Below, piece after piece: positions 7,170-13,732 of a stretch of DNA of 36,059 nucleotides; position 1 is the stretch's first letter, and every line of letters starts with the position of its first letter. Source of the DNA: Imperialibacter sp965651695 (GTDB lineage: Bacteria > Bacteroidota > Bacteroidia > Cytophagales > Cyclobacteriaceae); the NCBI GenBank assembly GCA_965651695.1, contig CBFGTI010000041.1, forward strand, positions 1-36,059, in the 5' to 3' direction. Made by a program: the position numbers and the translations under genes. The notes beneath the pieces are model-generated. The model was not told the origin of the DNA, did not search any database, and was given only the letters and a program-made list of their open reading frames with translations.

Positions 7170-9270
7170 CTCGCTAGGGGCCGGGAGCCTTTTCCTGGTT
7201 CTTCTGGTGTTGACCCAGCCTTCGTTTGCGCAAAACGAGCCTGCCCTGGCTTACCACGATACGTTCGAAGACAACAAAGGCGGCTGGTCGCTTTTTGAGC
7301 GCCATTTTGCACGCAGCATTATCAGTGGTGGGCAAATGCTCATGGACGTAACCGATGAAGACATGGGCTTCTTTAACCAAAAGCATTTCAGAATAGATCC
7401 GCACAAAGACTTCGATATTGAAACCGTACTTGAGATAAAAAACTTCCGAAACGGAAGCTTCGGCCTGGTGTGGGGAGCCGATGAATACAGCAACTATCAG
7501 GCACTTGACTTCAGCCACAATGGGTTTTTCCATGTGTATGTTTTCAAAAGAAAAAGGGTGATCCCTATCCAGCGGCCCGATTTTTTACCCTCACCGCTGG
7601 AAGAAGGACGCAAGCTCGGCCTGCAGATAAAAAAAAGAGGAGACCAGATCAGTTTTGAAGTGAATGGAAGGGTAATCGCCAAGGCCAAATTCACACCTTT
7701 TAATGGCACTTATGTAGGCTTCCATCTCCGGGGGCGCATTTCGGTAAAAGTACATGAGTTTAAAATCTACCAGGAACCGGCCGACATCAGGCAAGTGGTT
7801 GGTTCGCTGGATAATTGCATAAAGGAAAATCTGGGGCCTAAAATCAATTCTGAGTATTCCGAAAAAGGGGTGGTTATTTCGCCCGACGGCTCCACGCTGT
7901 ATGTAGCCAGGGGAGAGCATCCGCTCAATAGCGGGGCCATGAAAAAAGATGACATCTGGCTTTCCGAAAAAGATTCGCTGGGCCTGTGGGAAGAGCTGAG
8001 AAATGCCGGGCCACCACTCAACAACAGCGGCAATAACTTTGTGATTTCCGTATCACCCGACGGGAATACGCTCCTTGTTGCTAATACCTATCTTTCAGAC
8101 GGCCGCAGCCTGGGTGGTGGTGTTTCTATCGCTCGCCGGAGCGAAAACGGTTGGAAAATGCCGGAGAATCAGGTGATAAAAGATTACTACAACGACGCCG
8201 ATTTTGTAGACTATTGCCTTTCGCCCAATCAGAAGGTGTTGCTTATGGCCCTGGAACGCAAAGACACCAAAGGAGACATGGACCTGTATTGTTCCTTTTT
8301 GGAAGAAGACAACACCTGGTCGGCTCCGCTGCATCTTGGGCCCGTAGTCAATTCCTTTGCAATGGATTTCTCTCCTTTTATCGCGTCGGATAACGAAACA
8401 CTATACTTTGCTTCCTATGGCCACCCTGGTTACGGAAGTGCCGATATCTTTGTAAGCCGGCGCCTCGACGACACATGGACTACCTGGACGGAGCCGGAAA
8501 ACCTGGGGCCAGACATAAACTCAGCTACCTGGGAAGCCAACTACACGCTCGACGCCCGGGGCGAGTATGCCTACCTTGCCACGGTAGAGAAGTCGATGGG
8601 TAAGAGCGACATCTTCCGCATTCCTATGCCGGCCAGCGCCCGGCCCCGGCCTGTGGTGCTCATCAGCGGCAAGGTAGTAGATGCATCGTCGGGCCAGCCC
8701 ATCGAAGCGCAGATCCGCTATTTTTCGCTTGCCACCAACCAGGAGCTGGGGCTGGCATCTTCGCACCCTGTAACCGGCCGGTATACCATCATTTTACCTT
8801 CGGGCGAACACTATGGCTTCCATGCCGAAAGAACCGGCTTTTATCCTGAGAGTGCCAATGTAAACGCCATTGATGTGAGGCAATTTACCGAAATAGAGCA
8901 AAACCTGCTGCTTTCGCCGGTTAGCGTGGGATCGTCGCTCACACTCAACAATATCTTTTTCGAGGTAAACAAAGCGACGTTACAAAAAGAATCCTTCGCC
9001 GAGCTGCAAAGGCTGATTGACCTTTTGGAGAAACATCCGCAAATGGAGTACGAAGTCGCAGGCTTCACCGACAATACCGGCTCGGCCGAACATAATCAAC
9101 AGCTATCGCTCGAGCGCTCTCAGGCAGTATACAACTATTTGAAAGAAAAGGGCTATGCCAGCAGAGGGCAGGCCGTAGGCTATGGGGCTGCTAAACCCAA
9201 GGGCTCGAACGACACCGAGGAGGGGCGCCAGCTCAACCGCCGGGTGGAAATTATTATCAAAAAACTATAA
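7162..9270 (+). CDS. OmpA-family envelope protein with LamG-like, PD40 and regulatory-like domains
   Basis: The protein is 702 residues from ATG 7162, which gives a clean signal peptide (MFSSLGAGSLF to SFAQ); ATG 7141 is possible. An N-terminal concanavalin/LamG-like region (GSFGLVWGADEYSNYQALDF, FEVNGRVIAKAKF) precedes a beta-propeller of PD40/WD40-like repeats (SPDGSTLYVAR, SPDGNTLLVANTY, DNETLYFASYGHPGYGSADIF). A carboxypeptidase-regulatory-like domain (VDASSGQPIEAQIRY) comes next, then a C-terminal OmpA domain with NIFFEVNKATL, FTDNTGSAEHNQQLSLERSQAV and GRQLNRRVEI. OmpA domains bind peptidoglycan, so it probably anchors an outer-membrane or periplasmic assembly. Its start overlaps the preceding STAS-like gene. 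It converges with the amidohydrolase gene with only two bases between stops. Confidence 0.85.
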   Translation: MFSSLGAGSLFLVLLVLTQPSFAQNEPALAYHDTFEDNKGGWSLFERHFARSIISGGQMLMDVTDEDMGFFNQKHFRIDPHKDFDIETVLEIKNFRNGSFGLVWGADEYSNYQALDFSHNGFFHVYVFKRKRVIPIQRPDFLPSPLEEGRKLGLQIKKRGDQISFEVNGRVIAKAKFTPFNGTYVGFHLRGRISVKVHEFKIYQEPADIRQVVGSLDNCIKENLGPKINSEYSEKGVVISPDGSTLYVARGEHPLNSGAMKKDDIWLSEKDSLGLWEELRNAGPPLNNSGNNFVISVSPDGNTLLVANTYLSDGRSLGGGVSIARRSENGWKMPENQVIKDYYNDADFVDYCLSPNQKVLLMALERKDTKGDMDLYCSFLEEDNTWSAPLHLGPVVNSFAMDFSPFIASDNETLYFASYGHPGYGSADIFVSRRLDDTWTTWTEPENLGPDINSATWEANYTLDARGEYAYLATVEKSMGKSDIFRIPMPASARPRPVVLISGKVVDASSGQPIEAQIRYFSLATNQELGLASSHPVTGRYTIILPSGEHYGFHAERTGFYPESANVNAIDVRQFTEIEQNLLLSPVSVGSSLTLNNIFFEVNKATLQKESFAELQRLIDLLEKHPQMEYEVAGFTDNTGSAEHNQQLSLERSQAVYNYLKEKGYASRGQAVGYGAAKPKGSNDTEEGRQLNRRVEIIIKKL

Positions 9271-9272
9271 AA

Positions 9273-10532
9273 CTATTTCTTCTCTACCACTACGCCCGCC
9301 TGCACTACGAGTTTAACATTGCGCAGGTCCGAAATCCGCTCTGCCGGGTTTCCTTCAACCGCTATTAGATCGGCTATGTATCCATCTTTTATTTTGCCAA
9401 GATTCGCCAGGTGAAAAATTTCAGCATTGCCAGCGGTTGCTGCCCGAAGACAAGCCATTGCCGGCATACCGTATTCGTTCATCAACTCCAGCTCCAATAC
9501 ATTTTCTCCGTGGGCAAAAACCCCAACATCTCCGCCAAATACAATATCGATGCCTGCAGCCACAGCTTGGGTGAAAGAAGCCTTTTTCACACTTATACGC
9601 TCCGGGTCTGCCATTTTTCCTTTTTGCCAGCCGTTGTAGCGGGCTATAGACTCTACCGCAGCCAGGGTAGGGCAAAGGGCCACGTTGTGTTCCTTCATAA
9701 GGCCTATGATCTCCGCATCCAGCTCATCGCCATGTTCGATCGTTTCCACACCAGCTAAAATTGCCCGCTTCATCCCTTCCTTCGTGCTGGCATGTGCAAC
9801 CACATATCTGCCGCTGCTGCGGGCCACTTCCACTATCAGCTTTAACTCGTCAAGCGTAAATGTAGCCGCTGCAGTGTTATTAACACCCCATCGGTAGTCG
9901 GCGTAAACTTTTATAAAATCCACCCCCTTACCGATCTGATCCCTTACTACCCGAATCAGGTCGTCATGGCCGTCGGCTACTTCAGCACCCAGCGGTACTT
10001 TCACGCCTTCGTGAAAGCCTCTGGGGCCGTAGCTACCCGTAGCCACTATTGCGGGGCCGGCCACCAACAGCCTCGGCCCTGGTACGATACCTTTTTGCAT
10101 GGCTTTTTTGAGGCCCACGTCAGCGTATCCGGCACCTTCGCTGCCCAAATCACGCATGGTTGTAATACCGGCCTCCAGCGATTTTTTCAAATGCACTGTG
10201 GCCCTTGCCGCCCGTTCGGCCTCCGACTCTACCAGCACCTGTTCGTTCCAGGGCGTCTCATTGTATGGGTGCAGCAGTATGTGCGAGTGACCCTCTATTA
10301 GCCCAGGCAGCAGCGTTTGGCCGGGAAGGTCAACTATTTTTACATCGTCAGTTAGTTTATATTGCTTTTCAGCACCTATGTAGCTAATAAAGCCGCCACG
10401 TACCGCCACCACCACACCGGAAATCATTTTTTCGCCGTCAAAAACCTTGTCTGGCTTCAACAGTATGTCCTGCGCACGTAAGCCGAAGCAGGTTGTAAGT
10501 ATAAGAAGCGTAAGTTTGGTTTTCATTTGCAT
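9273..10532 (-). CDS. Secreted amidohydrolase (imidazolonepropionase-like)
   Basis: The protein is 419 residues. A signal peptide (MKTKLTLLILTTCFGLRAQ) precedes an amidohydrolase-superfamily barrel. The metal-binding sites visible are HSH in GLIEGHSH, the lysine in FIKVYADYRWG, histidines in VVAHAST and IEHGDE, and the aspartate in FGGDVGVFAHGEN. Family members hydrolyse cyclic amides, N-acyl amino acids or Xaa-Pro dipeptides; the substrate here cannot be told. The signal peptide places it in the periplasm or outside. ATG 10526 is an equally good start and only removes two residues. Its stop lies two bases from that of the convergent OmpA/PD40 gene. Confidence 0.85.
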   Translation of the reverse strand: MQMKTKLTLLILTTCFGLRAQDILLKPDKVFDGEKMISGVVVAVRGGFISYIGAEKQYKLTDDVKIVDLPGQTLLPGLIEGHSHILLHPYNETPWNEQVLVESEAERAARATVHLKKSLEAGITTMRDLGSEGAGYADVGLKKAMQKGIVPGPRLLVAGPAIVATGSYGPRGFHEGVKVPLGAEVADGHDDLIRVVRDQIGKGVDFIKVYADYRWGVNNTAAATFTLDELKLIVEVARSSGRYVVAHASTKEGMKRAILAGVETIEHGDELDAEIIGLMKEHNVALCPTLAAVESIARYNGWQKGKMADPERISVKKASFTQAVAAGIDIVFGGDVGVFAHGENVLELELMNEYGMPAMACLRAATAGNAEIFHLANLGKIKDGYIADLIAVEGNPAERISDLRNVKLVVQAGVVVEKK

Positions 10533-10729
10533 AGAGTCAGTTTGTTAATGGTAGAGCCGGGCTGCCGGGCTTGCGTCGAAGCCGCCCCCCGGTACCGGCC
10601 GGCCAACTAAACGCACTTGGATACGTGGCGCGGCATTTATACTTCCTAAAAGGTTTTGCGGAGTCAATATGGTAATACTTTCTTTGCGAAAAAATGAGTT
10701 TGTTTCCGGTGTCTGCAAAGCCAATAAAT

Positions 10730-11284
10730 ATGACGGCTAAAGTAATTGTTGGTAGTACCAATCCGATCAAAATACAAAGTGCGAAAAAAGGCTTCGATGC
10801 GGTATTTCCCGACCACGTGATACTGTTTGAGGGCACAAATGCCAAATCGGGGGTGGCCGACCAGCCGGTAAGCGACCCCGAGACTTACACGGGCGCTTTC
10901 AACCGGGCCCTGTTCGCCCGCAGTGCCTTCCCAGCCGCCAGCTTCTGGGTGGGCATTGAAGGAGGCATTACCGACCGTGCAGGGTTAATGGAAGCCTTTG
11001 CATGGATTGTGATAATGGGGCCAAAGGGCACTTCAAGGGCACGCACGGCTTCTTTTTTGCTACCCGATGCCGTGGCAAACCTGGTAAGAAACGGAATGGA
11101 GCTGGGCTTGGCCGACGACGCGGTATTTGGCAGAAATAACAGCAAACAACAAGACGGTGCAGTGGGGTTACTAACCAACGGGGCTATTGACAGAACCAGC
11201 TACTATTCGCATGCAGTTACGCTGGCTTTAATTCCATTTGTACAGACACAATTGGCCTGGCCGCAGGTTTCGGCTAGTCCATAG
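10730..11284 (+). CDS. yjjX: Inosine/xanthosine triphosphatase (YjjX/NTPase family)
   Basis: The protein is 184 residues from ATG 10730; the frame is open to 10694, but the family begins at the MTAKVIVGSTNPIK pattern (VGSxNPxKxxA). It hydrolyses ITP and XTP, or other non-canonical purine nucleotides, to keep them out of nucleic acids. Other family blocks are SGVADQPVSDPETYTGAFNRA, FWVGIEGGI, EAFAWIVI, and NSKQQDGAVGLLTNGAIDRTSYY near the end. The C-terminus overlaps the 3' end of the convergent gene at 11274 by 11 bases. It stands alone as a transcription unit on the plus strand. Confidence 0.85.
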   Translation: MTAKVIVGSTNPIKIQSAKKGFDAVFPDHVILFEGTNAKSGVADQPVSDPETYTGAFNRALFARSAFPAASFWVGIEGGITDRAGLMEAFAWIVIMGPKGTSRARTASFLLPDAVANLVRNGMELGLADDAVFGRNNSKQQDGAVGLLTNGAIDRTSYYSHAVTLALIPFVQTQLAWPQVSASP

Positions 11285-11732
11285 GATAATGCGTAAGAAC
11301 CTCCAGCAGTGCTTGCAGGTTTTTCCCTTTAGCTGTTTTGTCAAGCACTTGCTTCAGCCGGATTTTATCCGAAGTGCTGGTAGCGATGGCCTCCAGCTCA
11401 TCCTTGCTATAAACGCCCGACAGCACCGTTCGCAGAGCTGGCGGCTGGGGTATGCCGAAAACATCTATTTCGTCAATCGCAGCCTGAATAATTTCCTTCG
11501 CCTTTCGTTTGCACGACTCGAGCGGATGATAGGTGGAAGGCGCATCCCGGAGTGCCCAGCTGCTATAGTCGATCTTGAGGCTTTCAAGCTGCTGCGTTTT
11601 GGTATTTTGAGCGCCAAAAGTGCGGGCAATAAAACTTACTGCCGAAGATTTCCATGCTTCGAGGTCAAAATCCTTTTCCGCCAGCTTTTCCTCATACTTC
11701 TTCAGCGTCGCAATCAGCTTGTCCTTGTCCAT
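11274..11732 (-). CDS. Uncharacterised helical protein
   Basis: The protein is 152 residues with no signal peptide or membrane segment. It is mostly helix, with lysine- and glutamate-rich first 25 residues, then WKSSAVSFIARTFGAQNTKTQQLESLKIDYSSWALRDAP and YHPLESCKRKAKEIIQAAIDEIDVFGIP. I do not recognise the family. Similar sequences, with a WK segment, a FG segment and SSWxLRDA, are familiar from small bacterial proteins of unknown role, sometimes near defence or effector genes, but nothing nearby supports that here. The gene overlaps yjjX by 11 bases at the 3' ends. Confidence 0.6.
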   Translation of the reverse strand: MDKDKLIATLKKYEEKLAEKDFDLEAWKSSAVSFIARTFGAQNTKTQQLESLKIDYSSWALRDAPSTYHPLESCKRKAKEIIQAAIDEIDVFGIPQPPALRTVLSGVYSKDELEAIATSTSDKIRLKQVLDKTAKGKNLQALLEVLTHYPMD

Positions 11733-11801
11733 GCACTGAAATTAACGGATTTATTCGAAGCCCAAAGCTTCTGTTGTCAAAAAAAACTTAATGCAGGCAG
11801 C

Positions 11802-12593
11802 TCACCCGTAGATTTCGTTCAAAACACCGGCCAGCCTTATACCTGCCTGTAGCAGCCTTTTTTTCACAGCATCGATGTTTTCGAAATCGTAGCGATAAGT
11901 GAGCGAAAGATTCTCGGGCAGTTTGTAAACCTGGTCCCTGTACGTCATCGACTCATAGGCCCACTCCACTACAGTGGTCTGTTGCCAAAGCCTAATGCTA
12001 TCGGCGGGTGCTTTGTTAATCCAGCTGGCAAATTCGGAAAAACTCAGCTGCTGGTTGTCTACAATTCCGCTATCCCAAACCCTGTGCAGGTTAGAGTCTT
12101 CCCAAAAGTATTTCAGCTTCACGTCGTTCCCGCCCCGGTCTTGGCCTGTGCCCACGTGGAGCGGTTGGTGAATGTCGCCTACCAGGTGCACAAGCATTTT
12201 CACGGCAAAGGCTTCGTCTAAGTCGGTAAAGTTGCCGGTTTTAAGTTCGTTCACCAGTCTTTCTATGGTCTTAACTATGTCTCCCTCAGGTGGTGTACCG
12301 GCTTGCTCGTAGGTTTGGCCGTTGGGAATAGTGCAATAGTGCCATGGGTCCATGTGCTTGAATGATGGATCGGATTTTATAAAATCCATGTGGTTGCTCA
12401 CCATTGCCAGCGACTCTCCGTTCAACACCCTGTTCAGGTTTTTCCGGGCCTTTTTTGTTAAGTGCTGTTCGGCTACGTGGCCCACCACACGGTGTCCGGT
12501 TTGTCCCCAAAAAACTGAAGCAACGGCTGGCTTCCAAACAGCAAATGCGTTGGTAGCCAGCAAGAAGAGCACTATTGCACGGTATTTTTTCAT
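11802..12593 (-). CDS. S1/P1-type secreted nuclease
   Basis: The protein is 263 residues from ATG 12593. A longer frame reaches 12713, but its extra 40 residues cover a terminator and hide the signal peptide, so I reject it. The signal peptide (MKKYRAIVLFLLATNAFAVW) is followed by FWGQTGHRVVG, in which W29 is probably the new N-terminal tryptophan that binds zinc in this family. The other zinc ligands sit in HMDFI, HYCTIP, HLVGDIHQPLHVG, GGNDVKLKYF and NLHRVWDSGIV. These enzymes cut single-stranded DNA and RNA and remove 3'-phosphates. It is probably exported to scavenge nucleic acids. Confidence 0.9.
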   Translation of the reverse strand: MKKYRAIVLFLLATNAFAVWKPAVASVFWGQTGHRVVGHVAEQHLTKKARKNLNRVLNGESLAMVSNHMDFIKSDPSFKHMDPWHYCTIPNGQTYEQAGTPPEGDIVKTIERLVNELKTGNFTDLDEAFAVKMLVHLVGDIHQPLHVGTGQDRGGNDVKLKYFWEDSNLHRVWDSGIVDNQQLSFSEFASWINKAPADSIRLWQQTTVVEWAYESMTYRDQVYKLPENLSLTYRYDFENIDAVKKRLLQAGIRLAGVLNEIYG

Positions 12594-12669
12594 GTCGGTG
12601 GTTTTGAGAAGAACAAAAATAGGGAGGAAGCAGGAATGAGACAGCGAGGCTTGTAAAAAGTTTGTGTTA

Positions 12670-12704
12670 AAAAAAGAAAGGGCATGGCCTAATGGCACAT
12701 GCCC
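12670..12704 (-). terminator. Intrinsic terminator, minus strand
   Basis: The stem is 12680-12689 (GGGCATGGCC) with 12694-12704 (GGCACATGCCC, one bulged A) around the loop TAAT. On the minus strand it is followed by CTTTCTTTTTTT (12679 down to 12668). It is the likely end of the coxC-like gene's transcript, about 255 bases after that gene's stop, and it separates it from the S1/P1 nuclease gene. Confidence 0.7.
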
Positions 12705-12804
12705 AATCACCAACCTAACCTATCTATGAAACCACTATGGAATTGTGATTCATTTATATAAACAATAATCAATTGAAATGGTTCTGCCAGTTCAAAAAAA
12801 TATA

Positions 12805-12814
12805 AAATATTTAT
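12805..12814 (+). repeat. Target-site duplication, left copy (MITE copy 2)
   Basis: AAATATTTAT precedes the element and recurs at 12910-12919. The literal match runs on for 5 more bases (to 12819 and 12924) because the element's own end, AAATG, matches the right-hand flank by chance. Confidence 0.6.
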
Positions 12815-12909
12815 AAATGTCGTTTAGCTAGGCCAATTGTCCCTCTTTGGAGGCGCACGGCCAGTGAGGGCAAGGGAGAGGATCACAAACCACTAACTAA
12901 ACGACTTTG
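12815..12909 (-). mobile_element. MITE-like element, copy 2 (95 bp, inverted relative to copy 1)
   Basis: The ends read AAATGTCGTTTAGCTAGG on the left and, reverse-complemented, CAAAGTCGTTTAGTTAGTG on the right. The core 12836-12885 is identical over 50 bases to copy 1 (332-381) in reverse orientation. It is 95 bases against 96 in copy 1; the one-base difference is an extra A in the right inverted end of copy 1. It is flanked by a direct repeat of at least 10 bases, AAATATTTAT, at 12805-12814 and 12910-12919. The element lies 36 bases after the stop codon of the coxC-like gene. Confidence 0.8.
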
Positions 12910-12919
12910 AAATATTTAT
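12910..12919 (+). repeat. Target-site duplication, right copy (MITE copy 2)
   Basis: This is the second copy of AAATATTTAT directly after the element's right inverted end. It is different in sequence from the repeat flanking copy 1, as expected for two independent insertions. Confidence 0.6.
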
Positions 12920-12959
12920 AAATGATGTTTTTCAGCGCAGGGAAGCTGCCGGCCGAAGT

Positions 12960-13592
12960 TTATAACGAGAAAAGAAAATAGAAGAAAAGGACCATCCAGA
13001 GAGCATCTATAAAATGCCAGTAGGTAGTGAGGAGCTCCAGCTGCAGCTTTCTGTAAGGGTTAGTAAAGAAAATGAGCTGCAGTACGGCGTCAGTGGTTTT
13101 TTTCAGGGAGAGAATATAGCAATAGGCAAGATAAATGAGACCGATGATTACGTGCAAAATATGCAGACCGGAAAGCACATAAAGGTAAACAGCTGCTTCC
13201 CTGGAGGAGTTGTAAATATTATGTCCGCTTAGCTCGTTCCATCCTAAAAACTGTGAGATTGAAAAAAGAAAGCCAAGAATAAGCGTGATCAGCAGCGTTC
13301 GTTTGAGTTGTTTAGTTTTTTCTTTCACGAAAAACTCAACACTTCGGCTAATTGTAAAGCTTGACGTGAGAAGCAGAAGCGTGCTGATGACGAAACCTTT
13401 CGGGAACGGCACAGCCACTTCCTCCGGCATCAGCGGCTTGGCCACAGCGTAAGCAATCAACAAGAAGATAAATATTAAAGAACTCCCCAAAATGCCAAGC
13501 ATGAGCATCATCTTGTGGGGATGCATTTTCTCAAGCTCGCTCAGGGTAAAGGAGTTGGGAGGGGTTCTCGTCTTCTTATAAAAATCTGGCAT
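12960..13592 (-). CDS. Heme-copper oxidase subunit III-like protein
   Basis: The protein is 210 residues with five membrane helices (about 28-50, 68-86, 100-120, 137-160, 188-210), as expected of the short bacterial COX3/CyoC family. Family marks are SVEFFVKEKT, GWNELSGHNI, HILHVIIGLIYL and the C-terminal TYWHFIDALWMVLFF, which contains the usual YWHFxDxxW motif. It would be an accessory subunit of a terminal oxidase in the inner membrane. No subunit I or II gene is in the window, so this gene is separated from its usual partners. It is divergent from mfd across 140 bases. Its 3' flank carries a mobile element. Confidence 0.8.
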   Translation of the reverse strand: MPDFYKKTRTPPNSFTLSELEKMHPHKMMLMLGILGSSLIFIFLLIAYAVAKPLMPEEVAVPFPKGFVISTLLLLTSSFTISRSVEFFVKEKTKQLKRTLLITLILGFLFSISQFLGWNELSGHNIYNSSREAAVYLYVLSGLHILHVIIGLIYLAYCYILSLKKTTDAVLQLIFFTNPYRKLQLELLTTYWHFIDALWMVLFFYFLFSL

Positions 13593-13703
13593 TTACACTG
13601 TTTAACAACTGAATAACTCTGGAAATGTGGAAGGAGTTCGGTTAGTGTTACGTTTATTCCACGAAAATGATATGGTCGTCATGTATATGTAACGCATCAT
13701 CTT

Positions 13704-13711
13704 TACTTTTG
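13704..13711 (+). promoter_or_regulatory. Putative -7 box of mfd
   Basis: TACTTTTG fits the Bacteroidota -7 consensus TAnnTTTG exactly and lies 21 bases before the proposed mfd start. I see no convincing TTTG-type -33 box at the right distance, so the call is tentative. Confidence 0.35.
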
Positions 13712-13732
13712 TGATAAAATTTCAACGAGGTA

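Larger units (their letters stand above)
12594..12959. other. Gene-free interval (366 bp) between nuclease and cytochrome oxidase genes
   Basis: This contains no credible coding sequence. From left to right it holds the nuclease gene's upstream region, the minus-strand terminator (12670-12704), an AT-rich stretch with nothing else recognised (12721-12804), and the second copy of the mobile element with its flanking repeats (12805-12924). Confidence 0.7.

Noticed and set aside
9253..9290. Terminator sought between the convergent OmpA/PD40 and amidohydrolase genes
   Set aside because: The stops are two bases apart and no stem-loop with a T run is visible there.
10533..10693. Possible third MITE end (CAACTAAACGCA near 10605)
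   Set aside because: Only about ten bases resemble the element's inverted end, with no core sequence or second end nearby, so it is probably chance.
11238..11852. Plus-strand open frame of 204 codons
   Set aside because: It covers the opposite strand of the helical protein gene at 11274-11732 and the gap after it, and its translation looks random (rich in R, L, F, Q with no domain).
12594..12713. N-terminal extension of the S1/P1 nuclease to 12713
   Set aside because: The extra 40 residues are encoded across a terminator hairpin and would bury the signal peptide; ATG 12593 gives a normal secreted protein.
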